Below are positions 1-12,036 of a DNA stretch of 64,000 nt, one piece after another. How positions within the stretch are numbered: position 1 is the first letter of the stretch; each line of letters begins with the position of its first letter. Location: assembly GCF_029962835.1 (NCBI RefSeq), contig NC_080585.1:56035443-56099442 (forward strand). The letters run 5' to 3'. Source of the DNA: Magnolia sinica. Lineage: Eukaryota; Streptophyta; Magnoliopsida; Magnoliales; Magnoliaceae. The notes beneath the pieces are model-generated. The model worked only from the letters and a program-made list of their open reading frames with translations. It made no database searches and was not told the DNA's origin. Position numbers and translations under genes: made by a program.

Positions 1-913
1 GATATTTGTAAGATGCTAATATCATCTCTACATCTTGATTATTTTATTTGGGCTCATGTAGAACTGCATTGTTCTGTGGGAGTTTTGTGCTCTCTCTTCA
101 TCAAATTGCATTGTTGTTTGTTTTATGTTGTGGTATCATAAGGTACACAAACACCATCTTTTCTTTTCCTTTTTTTTTTCCCCTCTATAAGGGCATATTT
201 GTAAGTGCTGGGAATCATCACGATTACTTTTGAGATCCGGTCTCGGTCCATAAGTTGGGTCCAATTGTGAAGATTCCCTTGGCTACATATGTTAGAAAAT
301 TTTCATGAAAGAAATGGATGGCTAGATACCCTCAAAAAAAAAAAAAGGATTGCTGTAGAGCCTTATCAAAGTTTTATTGTCTGTGCATGTTTCTTGCAGT
401 GTGGGCCACTTGAAGTGGAAAGGCTTGATTTTTGTGATTAACTACATGGTTAGACCCATCTAATTTACTTCTTTGATCTCTCTTATGCCATCCCATAGCA
501 AAGATCCATCGTTAGATCTTTAGCAAATTCTATGTACTTCCCCTCGAGGTTGGTGCAATACTGTTGCAGAACTATTTTTGGTAGTGGATCAGATAGCTCG
601 CAAAGCTGGAGTTGTTCTCTAGATTAATTTTTCAACTATTAATATTCTCCAAATACAAAATTCGAGTTATATTTAACTTTATATGCAATTTTGAGTTTCT
701 TTTAAGTAATTTTGTATGTTTTGTTTTCTTGATTTTTGTCATATATTGGTTATTTTGGACTAGGACATGGTGATGACTGATGAGCTGCTGTTTTAAGAGG
801 TTTTCAGGGATTAAAAGTTACTTTATTACAGAATAGTCCATGTCTAATCTCAAAGTTAATTTTTGGTTTCTTGTTTTTGTGTTGAATATCTAGCTTTGTT
901 TATGATTCCATCT

Positions 914-1147
914 CTCATATGATTTTAAAAAGTAAGTCTTTTTCTTCATCTTATTTATCCAAACTGTTTCTAATTGCAATGTCATGAACTTCCTTGTAGC
1001 TTATTTGGATTCATCATCCTACATATTTTTATCTACTCTATAATATCTACTTCCAGAGGCTCTATCATGTCAATTATCCATTTATATTTGTAAGTCGAGG
1101 ACTGAATTTACTTAGAGATAAGTCTTTCTTCTCAGCACAGCTCTTGA
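914..1147 (+). repeat. Dispersed repeat R1, copy 1
   Basis: About 234 bp that recurs in the same orientation at 8613-8848 with scattered substitutions and small indels. Both copies share the run from CTCATATGATTT through CTACTTCCAGAGGCT to AGCTCTTG. No terminal inverted repeats or target duplication are visible, so the element class is unknown. Confidence 0.75.
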
Positions 1148-1519
1148 TAAGGAGATGGGCACAAGAAACGGACTACAAGATATTAATCGAACTGATCCCT
1201 TTGTGTTAGTTACCATAACTCTCTGCTAGAAAACTTTTCTCTTAGTGACAACACTGAGACTTTACATTGAGAATAATGGTGAAAAATGTAGTGAGTGCTT
1301 CCCGTCATCTAAGAATTCGTCTTCAGATAGCACGGTCAAAATGTCGTCTTATTGTCTAGTTAAAAACCTCCCTTTTTTCATTTTGTACATACTATTGATA
1401 CCTCTAACATATTTGTGTTTGTCACTTATTAATATGAAGAAGTGGTACTATTGATACCTCTAACATATTTCTGTTCATCGCAATACACTCCAATATGCAT
1501 TTCACTGTAGAAAAGTAAG

Positions 1520-1610
1520 AAGTTAAAAAGCTTTAAAAAAAACTTATTTGTTATAGTTCGGTATGCCTTTTTTCTCTTATTTAAAATAGTCATTTAAAAC
1601 TGTCATTCAT
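1520..1610 (+). repeat. Dispersed repeat R2, copy 1
   Basis: About 90 bp starting AAGTTAAAAAGCTTTAAAAA and ending ACTGTCATTCAT. It recurs at 5401-5480 in the same orientation with a few differences and an internal deletion. Class unknown. Confidence 0.7.
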
Positions 1611-2026
1611 CAGGTAGTGTACCAAAAAATAATATGATTGATGGCTTGCCCAAGTCGCATGTGACTCATCCAAGTCTCGTCTGGAATCAGGACCAAATGA
1701 GTCAGTTGGAGTTGCTAAGTCTTTTAATGAAAAATATGAGCAGAAGTTTTCTCGAGGTGTTTTTCTTGACCTCATCTTTTCTTTCATTCTCCTACCTCTG
1801 GAGGGTGGCCTCCACACTCTACAGCATTTGGAAAGCACCAATGCCTATTAGGCTATCAACGTTTAACGGGAACAGTGAGGTAGTGGATAGTAACTCATTA
1901 AGCGAGAATTTTCATTCCGTACCTAATCTAATTACCTTCGTTGAGATGCCTCTTAAGGATTTTAGATTCTGGTACCTTCCATTAGATTGCTGTAATGAAT
2001 GCTAGTTGAAAACTTGAAATGGCTGG

Positions 2027-2054
2027 TTTTTTTTTTTTTTTTTTTTTTTTTTTT
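2027..2054. repeat. Poly(T) tract
   Basis: Uninterrupted run of 28 T. It could be the poly(A) tail of a minus-strand retroposon or a simple slippage tract; no retroposon body was recognised to its left. Confidence 0.85.
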
Positions 2055-2954
2055 GTAAATGACGAAAATGCTTCTCTACAAGGACAAACTTGAGTAATTC
2101 GATACGCTGCATATCCATTAATCGAGTAGTTAATGTGCGCCTATTTATCACACTATGCCACAACTATTCCAGGGCCTAGGAATAAAAAATGTCGACCTAC
2201 TTCAATAACATAACCTATTCTCAATCTCTCTCATGGGTATCAACCAGTTCCAACTTGTAAGAGGTTGTACAGATGGAACTTTTGTGTATAGGAGAAGCTA
2301 TTTTTTATGAAGGTAGAGTGTGATGATCCATGATAATGTGCACAACCACCACAATCTAGACCATTCAAAATGTGTGCCTTATTCATCCAAAAGTGAGTCT
2401 GAACACGATCCAATTTTAACAAATAGTTCTATGAGGTTTTGCATGTCCCCAGTCAATCTGATTTTGGGGTATGTTCCATTTAAATTGAGGTCCATGACTT
2501 GGGCCTTTTGAATTGATGTATGGTGGGTATAAAATTGATGGAGTTTTTGGAAATCCTCCAATCTAGGGTCACTGAGTGTATGGCCTTGGTTCTTGGGCTG
2601 GGTGCATTAAGTGATACCACACACATTATGGCAAATTAGACTTCACAAACGCAATGTACCTCCTAGAAAGATTATTCTTTCAAATCATTGCATGTTATGC
2701 TGAAGCCCAGTAGGCTGAATTCTTTGCCGGGGTCTTCGGAGGATGCTACCGAACACTAGAGAAAGTTGGAATGGTAAACCTATGAAAACAAGTGGGCCAT
2801 CTCCTTTGGCGCAAAGACATCCGGCATTGTTCAAAAAAAAGGTATGCGTCTTTATATCAATGGCTGCTCTTCTTTCTAATGCTGGAGGTTTCAAATTAGA
2901 AGTGACTTGACAAAACTAGAAGTAAAGACTCCATTTTCATGACAAATTATCTTG

Positions 2955-3640
2955 CTAATCATTTATAGACTCTGTTTCACGAAAAGCATAAATAGTAGTG
3001 GATGTTCTACTCTTTCCGCAGGATAGGTTGGCTGCTCAAATTTAGTACAATTTGTGTGGAAAAATCTGTCTTACACCCGATCTGAATATTCTGTTGGTTG
3101 TCTCTGACAATCTATTTTCTGTAGGATCTTGAAGAATTCAAATTTTATTAGACCTGATTTCAATGTAATCCTATTCAGATTACCCAAATCTAAATTTCAA
3201 AATTCAGACTTTAAGCCTAATAGTAGGTTCCTGAAATCCCTGTAGGACATGGATTTTGACAAATCCCAACTTACACTACTAAGCTACAAAATATCTTTCC
3301 AATCATTAGATACTATTTTCATGAAAGCATAAATGGCAGTGCATATTCTACCCTTTTCATGGGCTTGGTTGGTTGCTCAAATTTAGTACAATTTGTGTGG
3401 AAAAATCTGTCTTACATCCAATCTGAATATTCTGTTGTTTCTGCCTATGACAACCTGTTTTCTGTAGGATTTTGAAGAATTTGAATTTTAATAGTCCTGA
3501 TTTCAATATAATCCTGTTCAGATTACCCAAATCTAAATTTCAAAACTTAGATTTTAAGCCTAAAAACAGGTTCCAGAAATCCCTGTAGGACTTGGATTTT
3601 ACCAAAATCTGACTTACACTACTAAGCTAGCCAATCCTTC
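2955..3640 (+). repeat. Tandem duplication, ~344 bp unit, two copies
   Basis: Two adjacent units (2955-3298 and 3299-3640) share long stretches, for example the segment running through TTTAGTACAATTTGTGTGG and the segment ending in TTACACTACTAAGCTA. The copies differ by scattered substitutions, so the duplication is not very recent. Confidence 0.8.
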
Positions 3641-4392
3641 CCCCAGTTGGAGGTTTATTAAGCCACCCACACATGTGGTTGCCTAATCTACATTCCATCA
3701 CATGTGCCACATATGAGCCCCCCCATATATGAGGCTACCCAGATATATTAAGCGACCAATATATGAGGCTGCCCAATCTACACGCCATCACATGTGCCAA
3801 GGTGTGAATTGTTAGGTTCCAATGTGGATGGTCTATACAACCAATATCCCCTAGATTGGAAGATCATATCCATTAGATCTTTGGTTTTTGTCTTGGCTGA
3901 ATGCGGATTGTTGCTGCACTTATTTTCTCAACAGCACGTGCTGGACACATATTAAATGGTTAGGATTTTCCCATATGGGGGGTTTTTGTCGCATGGGCCA
4001 TCACAAAGCTTGTACAAAGTGAAAACTTACAAAGTACTTATTTAATGATTATAGTAACAAACAGAAAAAAAAGAAAGAAAAAGAAAACAAGGACAAAACA
4101 AACTGATCATATTCACAAATCAAATGAATGACACTCACGGCAGTTCATTTAGCAATGCAGAACTTGCAAGATCTCATAAAACTAGCATAAAACTAGCATT
4201 TGCATATATTTGTAAACTAAAGTACATAATAGAAAATGCATTATCAATGAAAAGAACTAAAAGTGGCATACTGTGGTGGTTAATGGTCGGGCAACACCAC
4301 ATTTTCCACAGTTATAAACAATTCCAAACCCAAATTTCACATTTCCACACTTACGATAAGTTCAATCTTTATCATTTTTAGCAGCTACATGT

Positions 4393-4560
4393 CACTACAA
4401 GAGAAAAAAGCATTGCCTACGCATTTTTGCCTGTGGCCAACATGTAGCGCTGGTGCGTCATGTGGCTACTGGCGATGGAAGTAAACAAGCTCCCTAAGAG
4501 AGCGTATGTGCCATTTGGGGTAGCATTTGTGGCTAATTAAAACTGAGGGCAGGCAAAGGT
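4393..4560 (+). mobile_element. CACTA-like (En/Spm) transposon terminus
   Basis: The sequence at 4393 begins CACTACAAGAGAAAAAAGC, which closely matches the conserved terminus of plant CACTA elements (CACTACAAGAAA...). It is followed by GC-richer, short motif-rich DNA (variants of GGCTACTGGCGATGG) of the kind found in CACTA subterminal regions. The opposite terminus, expected as ...TTGTAGTG plus a 3 bp target duplication, was not found in this window by eye. The element is therefore either truncated or its other end has decayed. No transposase was seen. Confidence 0.5.
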
Positions 4561-4593
4561 CATAGAAGTTTTTTTATTTAAAAAAACCCTAGC

Positions 4594-4600
<7 letters not shown>

Positions 4601-4640
<40 letters not shown>
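4601..4640. repeat. (CT)20 microsatellite
   Basis: Twenty uninterrupted CT units. A similar CT-rich microsatellite lies at 5519-5561. Confidence 0.95.
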
Positions 4641-4643
<3 letters not shown>

Positions 4644-5002
4644 CAAAGCAATGATGATAGATGGCAATCGTCTGATTTGATTTGGCTGCCAAAATCTCGT
4701 GATTCACCAGGTATGAAAAATCTCTCTAAGTTTTTGTTTCCTTTTAACTCTTTTTCAGATTTCACCCTTTCATTGAGTATGGAATCTCTATTTATGGTTT
4801 TAAATCTCTCTTATTATCTTCCTTTCAATTGAAACAGGAAAATAGGTTGGCTTTGTTTCGTGATTTTGGATCTAGGGCATCCTAGTAATTCATGTTTTGG
4901 ATTGAATCGAGATTTCTAGGGTTATGCTTTGTCTATGGTATTTGGGTAATAATCCCCTTTTTCTATCCAATATTTCTTTGTTGTACTTTCTGGCTGCTAT
5001 AG

Positions 5003-5107
5003 GATGATCCCAATTGTGTTACTATTCGACGTGATGGTAAGACTCTTATTACAGATCCATGGGTTGAGGATAGTCTAGATCTTCAAAGACTTGCAGATGC
5101 TAATTGT
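5003..5107 (+). pseudogene. Exon fragment of a BRCT-domain protein gene
   Basis: This 105 bp segment is an open, in-phase exon of 35 codons flanked by an AG acceptor (5001-5002) and a GTATG donor (5108). The translation runs from DDPNCVTIRRDG through TDPWVEDSLDL to ADANC. From memory this matches the first BRCT repeat of a plant BRCT-domain protein (the Arabidopsis AT4G02110 type, with DDPVCVAARNDGK and a WV..S.D motif). The tryptophan of the BRCT core is present. The next expected exon, carrying the YRPLRDLNGIPG-like part, is not found downstream and no first exon is recognised upstream. It is therefore an isolated fragment, kept with its intron borders, which points to DNA-level capture and not to a reverse-transcribed copy. 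The family call is from recall and could be wrong in detail. Confidence 0.55.
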
Positions 5108-5400
5108 GTATGTTTCATCTATTCCTTTTCTGGTTTTAATTTCATTCTCATCATTAAAAGTCTCTGTTTGCTTCTTCTTTTGGTTTCTAGACCTGAAACT
5201 CATGTTGTTTGTGGTTAGTGATGCGATTCTCCTGTAAATTTCTGGAATTATATTCGTTGTTCATGGGCACAAACTCTTGGAGGTTTGCTAATTGACATGT
5301 GTATCAGCCAGTGCAATTTCATGTCACCACATGTTCCAATGTGGGTCTTCTCTTTTTGTAGATGTGCATAGGTGGGTCCTTCTAACATGGGCCATGCTAT

Positions 5401-5480
5401 AAGTTAAAAAGCTTTAAAAAAAAACTTATTTGTTATAGTTGCGGTATGCCCTTTTTCTCTTATTTAAAACTGTCATTCAT
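5401..5480 (+). repeat. Dispersed repeat R2, copy 2
   Basis: Second copy of the element at 1520-1610, about 80 bp, same orientation, ending in the same ACTGTCATTCAT. Confidence 0.7.
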
Positions 5481-5513
5481 AGAATCTTTTTCTTTCTTTC
5501 TTTTGTCTTCTTC

Positions 5514-5518
<5 letters not shown>

Positions 5519-5561
<43 letters not shown>
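5519..5561. repeat. (TC)n microsatellite
   Basis: About 21 uninterrupted TC units within a pyrimidine-rich stretch that starts near 5490. Confidence 0.95.
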
Positions 5562-5564
<3 letters not shown>

Positions 5565-8500
5565 TTTTTAAATTAAAAAAAACAGAATAAAGAAAAAGCC
5601 AAAGTTCTCTTATCAGAGAGCACTGCATTGTCCTCTCTCATTTTTTTAACTGGTAATGGCGGTAGTCTACTAGTTTCCAAGTGAGGATTTACACTATCAA
5701 GCCAGAGCAACAATTATTTTCTGCAATTTTTTTTTCCAAAAATTGATTAGAGTAAGAGACCTTTGTTATTCTAAACATCTTATAATGAAGTTTGCTTCGA
5801 TAATGGTAGAGGACATTGATATAGTAAGTACTGCTTGATTTTTAGATCATTGACATATAGAATGGATTATTTTCATGAGGTTGTAGTTGTTTCTTTATGG
5901 CTCCCTTTTGATGTGTCTTGAGATTTTTAATGTTCAAAAAAAAGAAAATGATCAAATGTCACACACTCCAATTGTTTTCAAGTGGAAGAACCATGTTAGA
6001 AATTTAAATAATAGTCGGAGCATGTTCATGAAAAGACAACTTTTGCTATCAATGAATGGTGTCTTTTTGAGTAAGAAGTATTGCATTGTTATCCAATATT
6101 TTAATTTCACGGTATCTTTTATTCAAGTGGTCAAGTATGTGTTTAGATGCCTTGAATGGTGTTGAGCAAATCTATCAAGAAAAGACAATTGAGATCCATA
6201 TGCTTTAATAGTCTAGTTGAGCTGCTAACCTTGAAAGACCATGCCTGTGATAAAGCTTCTTTCTAAATTGGAACTTGCTAACTCATTTATAATTTTCTTG
6301 TTGTTTCTAGATGTTGCATAGGAAGAATGACGATATGAATATGAACTCCTCTTGGAAAACGAGTAAAAGGGAAGGCGCTGCTCTCTCTCTATCTCTCATA
6401 CATAAATAAGGTATCATGTATATATGCATGTGAGTGGGTGTGCGCACGCGTGGGGGTGCGTACAAACATGCATATATTTATGATGCCTTGTTTATTTGTT
6501 GGTGAACTTCCACAATAGTCATTCATTTTCCATGACTTGCTTGCTTATATGAAGGCATGAATCTAGAGCATTTGGCATCCATTGAGCTCCAATAATTTGT
6601 TACTATGTTGAACTTTTTAGAAGTTGAAGTCTGTTGTTACTGTCATTTACTCTAAGCAAGCACCAAACACTATGGGATTTTGGTTTTGTTTGCACCTACT
6701 GAAGATTACCTTGTGTTTTTGCCATTTAAAGTGTAGAAAAAGAAGTAATTGTTAATTCTCTTGCTGAAGAAGATATTTGTAAAATTCAAATGGATGATGT
6801 GTGACCAAACACTTATCCTGTCAATATCGACGAGACTAGAACAAGATTCAAAGTCTAATCTTGTCAATGTTGATAGGAGATAATTATTGTGTGGGTTTTT
6901 GCATTTTTAGCTCCATGAACAATCCTAACGTTTGATTGGGTTGGGTTGAGGTTTCGCAGATTCAGACGTTAGGACCTAACCTCACGTGTGGGTTTGAGCA
7001 AATTCAGGTTAGCTTGGGATTAATCATATGTATTTTGGTTGAGGTTTCATTAGCTTGAATATCTTTAACACGCTTTCTAGTTTCTTTATAAGGCATGATG
7101 CTTTCATAATGATTAATGACTGTTTTACCTAAAACTCCAGTTTCTTTCTTCTTTTTTTTATATTAAAAAGATGTTTTCAATATCTTACATAGAAGTCCAG
7201 GCAATAGAAATGGTTAACATATGACATGCTTCCTCAGTACTTGTTTTTATGGCGTTTATGTGGCCTTCCAGTGGCCTTCCAATCTCACATGCTATTTGAA
7301 CATAGATCTTCTTAGTGAAGCAAGCCCATGAAGTCCCTTCCACAGCCCTAAAATCTTTACTTCACCACTGGCCTTTCCTCTAATAAAGAACTATGTGGGT
7401 TGTTTTGAGTTTTTTGTGGTTGTCTTTGATCCAACCCTATACTTGCTTACTACATTATATGCTTTTGCCGAATTGGCTATGATCAACAACTTGTTGTCAC
7501 CTAATACCCTAATATGCTTGAAGATCTTTTAGCTAATGTGCCTCACATGGCGTATATTATTAATCTATTTGAAGATATGGAACAATGTCCTGTATTGTGT
7601 GATCCCATTGCCTCATCAAAATCGTAAGGTTATTGCTTGTGGACTCCTTCGCTAAGGGGTTATTGCGTTTGGAAGAGTGTATTTGGTGTGAATTCCTCTT
7701 GTTTTTAAAACGCACCAAGACTCTATAATTCCAAGTCACATTGATTCTGGTTCGTATGGATTTTAATGCATATCAAATATATGCTCCTAAACAGCCCCCA
7801 AGTCAACTTCTAGATGTATATTAATTATGATCTTTTGCATTGATTAGCGGTTAATGGTCCATTTATGAGTTCATCTGGTCATATCACATATTTCAAGCAA
7901 CTTGTTTAGAATGTTATTCTTGTATTTCAATTGTCTTATTGCATGGTAACCTAACCTGATTTCTGAATGGGTCCAATTTATTAGATCTCTACTCATTAAA
8001 ATTAGGTTGAATTCGTGGATGAGATCTATCGGGTACCCCTGGCTTTGGGGACCCATTGACATGGTGGACACATGCATAGAGTCACCTTTGTTTACTCATG
8101 CCACTCTCCAAGGGAGCTTAAAAAGGCATTTCACTCCACTTACTTTCAAATCCTCTCTAAAAAAGAGGATTTCATTTACAGGCCCATTTACACCCATTTT
8201 CAAATGCCATTTACTTCCATTTACTCCCAATTCCCCCCGTTTACCTCCATTTACTCCCATCCAAACTGCCCAAGAATGTTCGAAACAAGGAGAAACCAGC
8301 CCAAGTTCTGGTCGGGTCGGGTTGTTGAGGTCCTCAGGTTGTGTTCAAGTTGGGATAACGCGAGCTTAATTTGAATTTGGGTTGGGTTCAAGTTGGAATA
8401 ACGTCAACTCAATTGTTGGGTTCATGTTGAGAAAATTTAGGTAGGGCGTTGGGTGAAGTATGGAGGACTTTGAGTTGGGTTCAGGCTGGGCACCTTGGGT

Positions 8501-8612
8501 TAGAATTCTGGTCGGGTCGGGTTACAGATTTGATCCTTTTAGGTATGAATGGACTTAGGTTGACTTCAACCCAACTCAATTCGCCTGAATTGCACCCTAA
8601 TGTAGCATCATG

Positions 8613-8848
8613 CTCATATGATTTAATTAAAAAGGAATCTTTTTCTTCAACTTCTTTATCCAAATTGTTTCTTATTCCAATATGTCATGAACCTCTTATA
8701 GCTTATTTGGATTCATCATTCGACATATTTTTATCTACTCTGCAATATCTACTTCCAGAGGCTGTATCATGTCAACTATCCATTTATATTTGTAAGCAAG
8801 GGACTGAATTTTCTTAGAGAGAAGTCTTCCTTCTTAGCATAGCTCTTG
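8613..8848 (+). repeat. Dispersed repeat R1, copy 2
   Basis: Second copy of the 914-1147 repeat, about 236 bp, same orientation. The two copies lie about 7.7 kb apart and have similar lengths. Confidence 0.75.
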
Positions 8849-9207
8849 CAGGATTTGCACTGGCTGGTGGTATCCTGGCTAACTTGTTAATATGAAAGAA
8901 TAAGACAATCATCAATAGTGCCTCATGAATTACTAAAAAGTGATGAGGAAGTAACTCTTATATTGTAGTACTAGTTATAGGTCTCTTAAGTCCAACTTTC
9001 AGTAGGATTGTTGCAATCTGGAGCCACACTATACTAGACTAATAGTTAGTGTCATCTGAATTCAAATAGCCGATCCAAACACACCCACAAAGTTTGAAAG
9101 TTTCGTGAACATATTTTAACTATGTTATGTTGCTTAACCTGTTTCTTGGTAATGTTTTTTTTTTTTTTTTTTCCTTTTTTAATTATATATATGCATGCTT
9201 ATTTCAG

Positions 9208-9300
9208 GATGCCTTTGCTTTTGAGAGATGAAAAGCGAAAATGCTCAACTTCTCTATTGCATATGGAAAAAATCATGTTGGGCTGGCCCGTGATTGTAAG
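9208..9300 (+). pseudogene. Exon fragment of plant organellar DNA polymerase I
   Basis: A 93 bp, 31-codon segment lies between an AG acceptor (9206-9207, after a pyrimidine-rich tract) and a GTATGC donor (9301). It reads DAFAFER, a TGA stop, then KAKMLNFSIAYGK and VGLARDCK. The run KAKMLNFSIAYGK..VGLARDWK is a hallmark of the family A polymerase domain (O-helix region) of plant POLIA/POLIB, the polymerases that replicate chloroplast and mitochondrial DNA. Against that consensus the fragment has an in-frame stop replacing an arginine codon (AGA to TGA), GKNH where GKTP or similar is usual, and C for W before the final lysine. No neighbouring polymerase exon was found. It is an isolated, dead exon that keeps its splice sites. 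Confidence 0.75.
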
Positions 9301-12036
9301 GTATGCATGCTCTTATAAATTGTTGTAACAGTGGGTAGATGAACATGTGGCTACCTGTGGCCAGATTCTTTATATATATATAGTTTTTTTTTTATATACC
9401 TGAAAATGAATGCGGATTTGATGCAACATAGCCACTTTCAGGTCATCAACTACTTGTCAAAGCAATTAGTTATAGTTCCTGTTGGTTTTTTACTTTTCTT
9501 TTTTCTTTTTCTTTTTTATTTTCCAGTGGCGCTACCAAAGATCATGAAGGCAACGGGGTATGAAATAATTAACGAAGGTAAGGAAAACCACTTTACTTTT
9601 AAAATTTGGTTGCTATTTATTTTCCTTATAGAAATTGTACCTTGCATTAGGAAGGAACATGTCTGGGTTTGAGTCCCAACCTAGGTTGGACTTGGGCCTA
9701 ATATATAGACCTATCCTGCCTTCAATTAGGGCTGTCATAGGCTAGGCTCAGGCCAGTCACATTTAAAATTTTGAATAAGCCCAACTGGCCCAGTCCGTTG
9801 ACAGTGCTAAGTTCAATCATCAATGTACTAGTGGACCCCACAAGAGAAAATCCCAAAGAAGGCCTTGCAATGATTAGGTGGTGTTGCCCTCCCACCCCTA
9901 CAATGGTGTGGTGATGTGTTCTTCATTTTTGGGACCATGCCCTAAAAGAAGCTGGAAAAACTGATGGACGACATCGATATACAACTTATACATCATAATG
10001 GGTCCCACAATGCCCATGCATCACCACCATCACTAGGGTGGCGTGGGCCATCTGATTCGCATACAAAAAAGGTGCACAGTTTTCTTTTGAAAAATTTACA
10101 AAATACTACCTTATTTACATCCTTGGTTTTCAGAAAGGTTTTCAATAACGATTTGTCAATGGTAGTTGGCGTTCGTTGTGCAAGGCGTCGGTTGGCCTCA
10201 CTGTGATGTTTCTATGAAATCCATCCCAACCATCAGGTCTATCATCTCATGTTAATGTTAGGTCTAGGATCCAAAACTCAACCATATCCTTGATTTAGGT
10301 GGACCACATGATTGGAAACAGGGTACATGACAACACATATCCTCCAAACTGTTTCCCATGGTGGGAGAATCATGTATAGGATTGATTTTTGGGTTATAGG
10401 GCTAAAGATTGGTGTGGCATCTCTAATGGTTGGAGTGGATTTCATATAATCATCACACTGGCCTTATAAAAATCAAGGATGTGTGTATCTTTCAAATGTT
10501 TTCTTTGGTGTGGCCCACCTGAATAATAGATTAGCCTGATTTTTTTTGGCCGGTGGCCTCATCTAATGGTTAGAATGGATTTCACGTATACATTGCTGTG
10601 TGCCCTTAAAAAAATCAATGGTAGCCGACCAACTATTTTTAAACTTTCCGCTAATATATTAAAAAAAAGAAGACTCATCCATAGTGATTTTTCACATAAC
10701 CTGCCTTGAGGTGTATGTTGGGGCTACACATTAGGCCCAGGGATAAAAAATCAGTTTGACATGTGATACAAGTAGGCCACACCAAAGAAAACCATTGGGA
10801 GAGATATCCACCCTTGATTTTTAGAGGACCCACCATTGGGAGAGACATCCACCCTTGATTTTTATGTGGACAATCTACACTAAAATTTCAGCCCGATTGG
10901 GATGGATTTTGCATATCATCATGGTGGGACCCACCCTAGCCTCTAATGATAATTACTCAAATTAATTAATGGTTTAGTTTATTAAAAACCTTTTCAAAAA
11001 AAGAAACTATATTATTTTGTAAAATTCATTTATTTTAATTAAGCTTGCATGGTATATAATATGGGAACTCGCACGACCCGACATTGGGTTGGGCTTGGGC
11101 AGGATGTATCGGGTATTCCATTCAATTTACAGATTAGCCTAAAATTTTGGATATTTTACTATGAGGTGGACCTTATGCGAGCTTTCCACGAGGTCGATAG
11201 GTGTGGGCTCCACCGTGATGTGCATTGGACATCCACACTGTGTATTTGGTGGGTCCCTTATAGGTTATGGGACATCCCAAAAATCAATTGTATTCGGAAC
11301 TCAACTAGGCCATAACATCTAAATTAGTGTGAAATCATACTTAAAATATCTAAAATTGGTGAGCTGCACTTCCCGGGGCCACATGAGTTTTGGATACAGT
11401 TAGTGCAATTTAGAAATATCCAAAAGATTCTTTTGATTTATTTCCAAATAGATCCCGATCTTTTGATTATTTCCAAATAACACCCTATATTTTGATTATT
11501 TTCAAATATTCCAAATAATGCCTTATCTTTTGAATATTTCAAATGAGCACACCTTTCATTTATTTCCTATTTTTTATATTACTAAAAAGTATCTTGATAA
11601 TGCTAAATATCTATTTTTTAAATATTTTAAAATAATACCCTATTTTTAAATAAGCCCTATCTTTTGATTATTTCCAAATAAGCCTTATCTTTTGTTTATT
11701 TCCAAATAACACCTAATGTTTTTGATTATTTACAAATAATGCCCTATTTTTTGATTTATTTATAACTAATACCTAATCTTTTATAATATTTCAAAATAGC
11801 TATGTATCTTTCATTTATTTGGAAATAACCCCATCTTTTGATTATTTCTAAATAGCACCCATCTTTTGATTATTTCAAAATAATCCAAATCTTTATATAG
11901 CACCTTTCATTTATTTCCTATTAACGCATCTTTTAAAAATGATCTATTGATTGGCTTGTGGGAAATCGATTCTCCATCTGTATTCTCCACCAGGTCATAT
12001 CTCCATATATATTCTCCATCTATTCTTAGGGTTTAG
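9301..12036. other. Non-coding spacer with decayed repeats
   Basis: No gene is supported. An exon-like 51 bp segment at 9527-9577 has a strong pyrimidine tract plus CAG acceptor and a G/GTAAGG donor, and reads ALPKIMKATGYEIINE in one frame, but I cannot assign it. From about 10240 to 10960 the DNA repeats phrases such as ATCCACCCTTGATTTTTA (a 40 bp direct duplication at 10792 and 10832), typical of decayed dispersed elements. Confidence 0.45.
11440..11940. repeat. AT-rich degenerate minisatellite
   Basis: About 500 bp of loosely repeated ~30-36 bp units built on the words ATCTTTTGATTATTTCCAAAT and AATAACACC. Unit length and sequence vary a lot. The array ends just before the condensin fragment. 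Confidence 0.75.

Larger units (their letters stand above)
1..4392. other. Intergenic DNA with dispersed repeats
   Basis: No coding region can be supported here. The stretch is AT-rich, contains a 28-base T run at 2027-2054, and holds parts that recur elsewhere in the window: 914-1147 (again at 8613), 1520-1610 (again at 5401), 1735-1825 (again near 47645), and a local duplication at 2955-3640. The open frames present are short, have no recognisable domain and lack splice context. It reads as decayed transposon and spacer DNA. Confidence 0.6.
5108..9207. other. Non-coding spacer
   Basis: No gene is supported. It contains the second R2 copy, a CT microsatellite, an alternating purine-pyrimidine patch near 6425-6475, a C-rich patch with repeated CATTTAC words (8185-8265), and two GTCGGGTCGGGTT words at about 8308 and 8511. 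Some stretches could be old introns of the fragments on either side, but no further exon was recognised. Confidence 0.5.

Noticed and set aside
1634..2005. 123-codon plus-strand frame
   Set aside because: Part of it lies in a repeat that recurs near 47645 without an open frame; no domain.
2685..2894. Exon-like serine/proline-rich stretch (plus strand, ending KKK before GTATGCG near 2843) and an overlapping minus-strand frame
   Set aside because: The donor-like GTATGC and the peptide PSPLAQRHPALFKK are suggestive, but there is no clear acceptor, the frame changes, and I do not recognise a family.
4124..4381. 85-codon frame just before the CACTA-like end
   Set aside because: No domain, AT-rich, no splice or start context.
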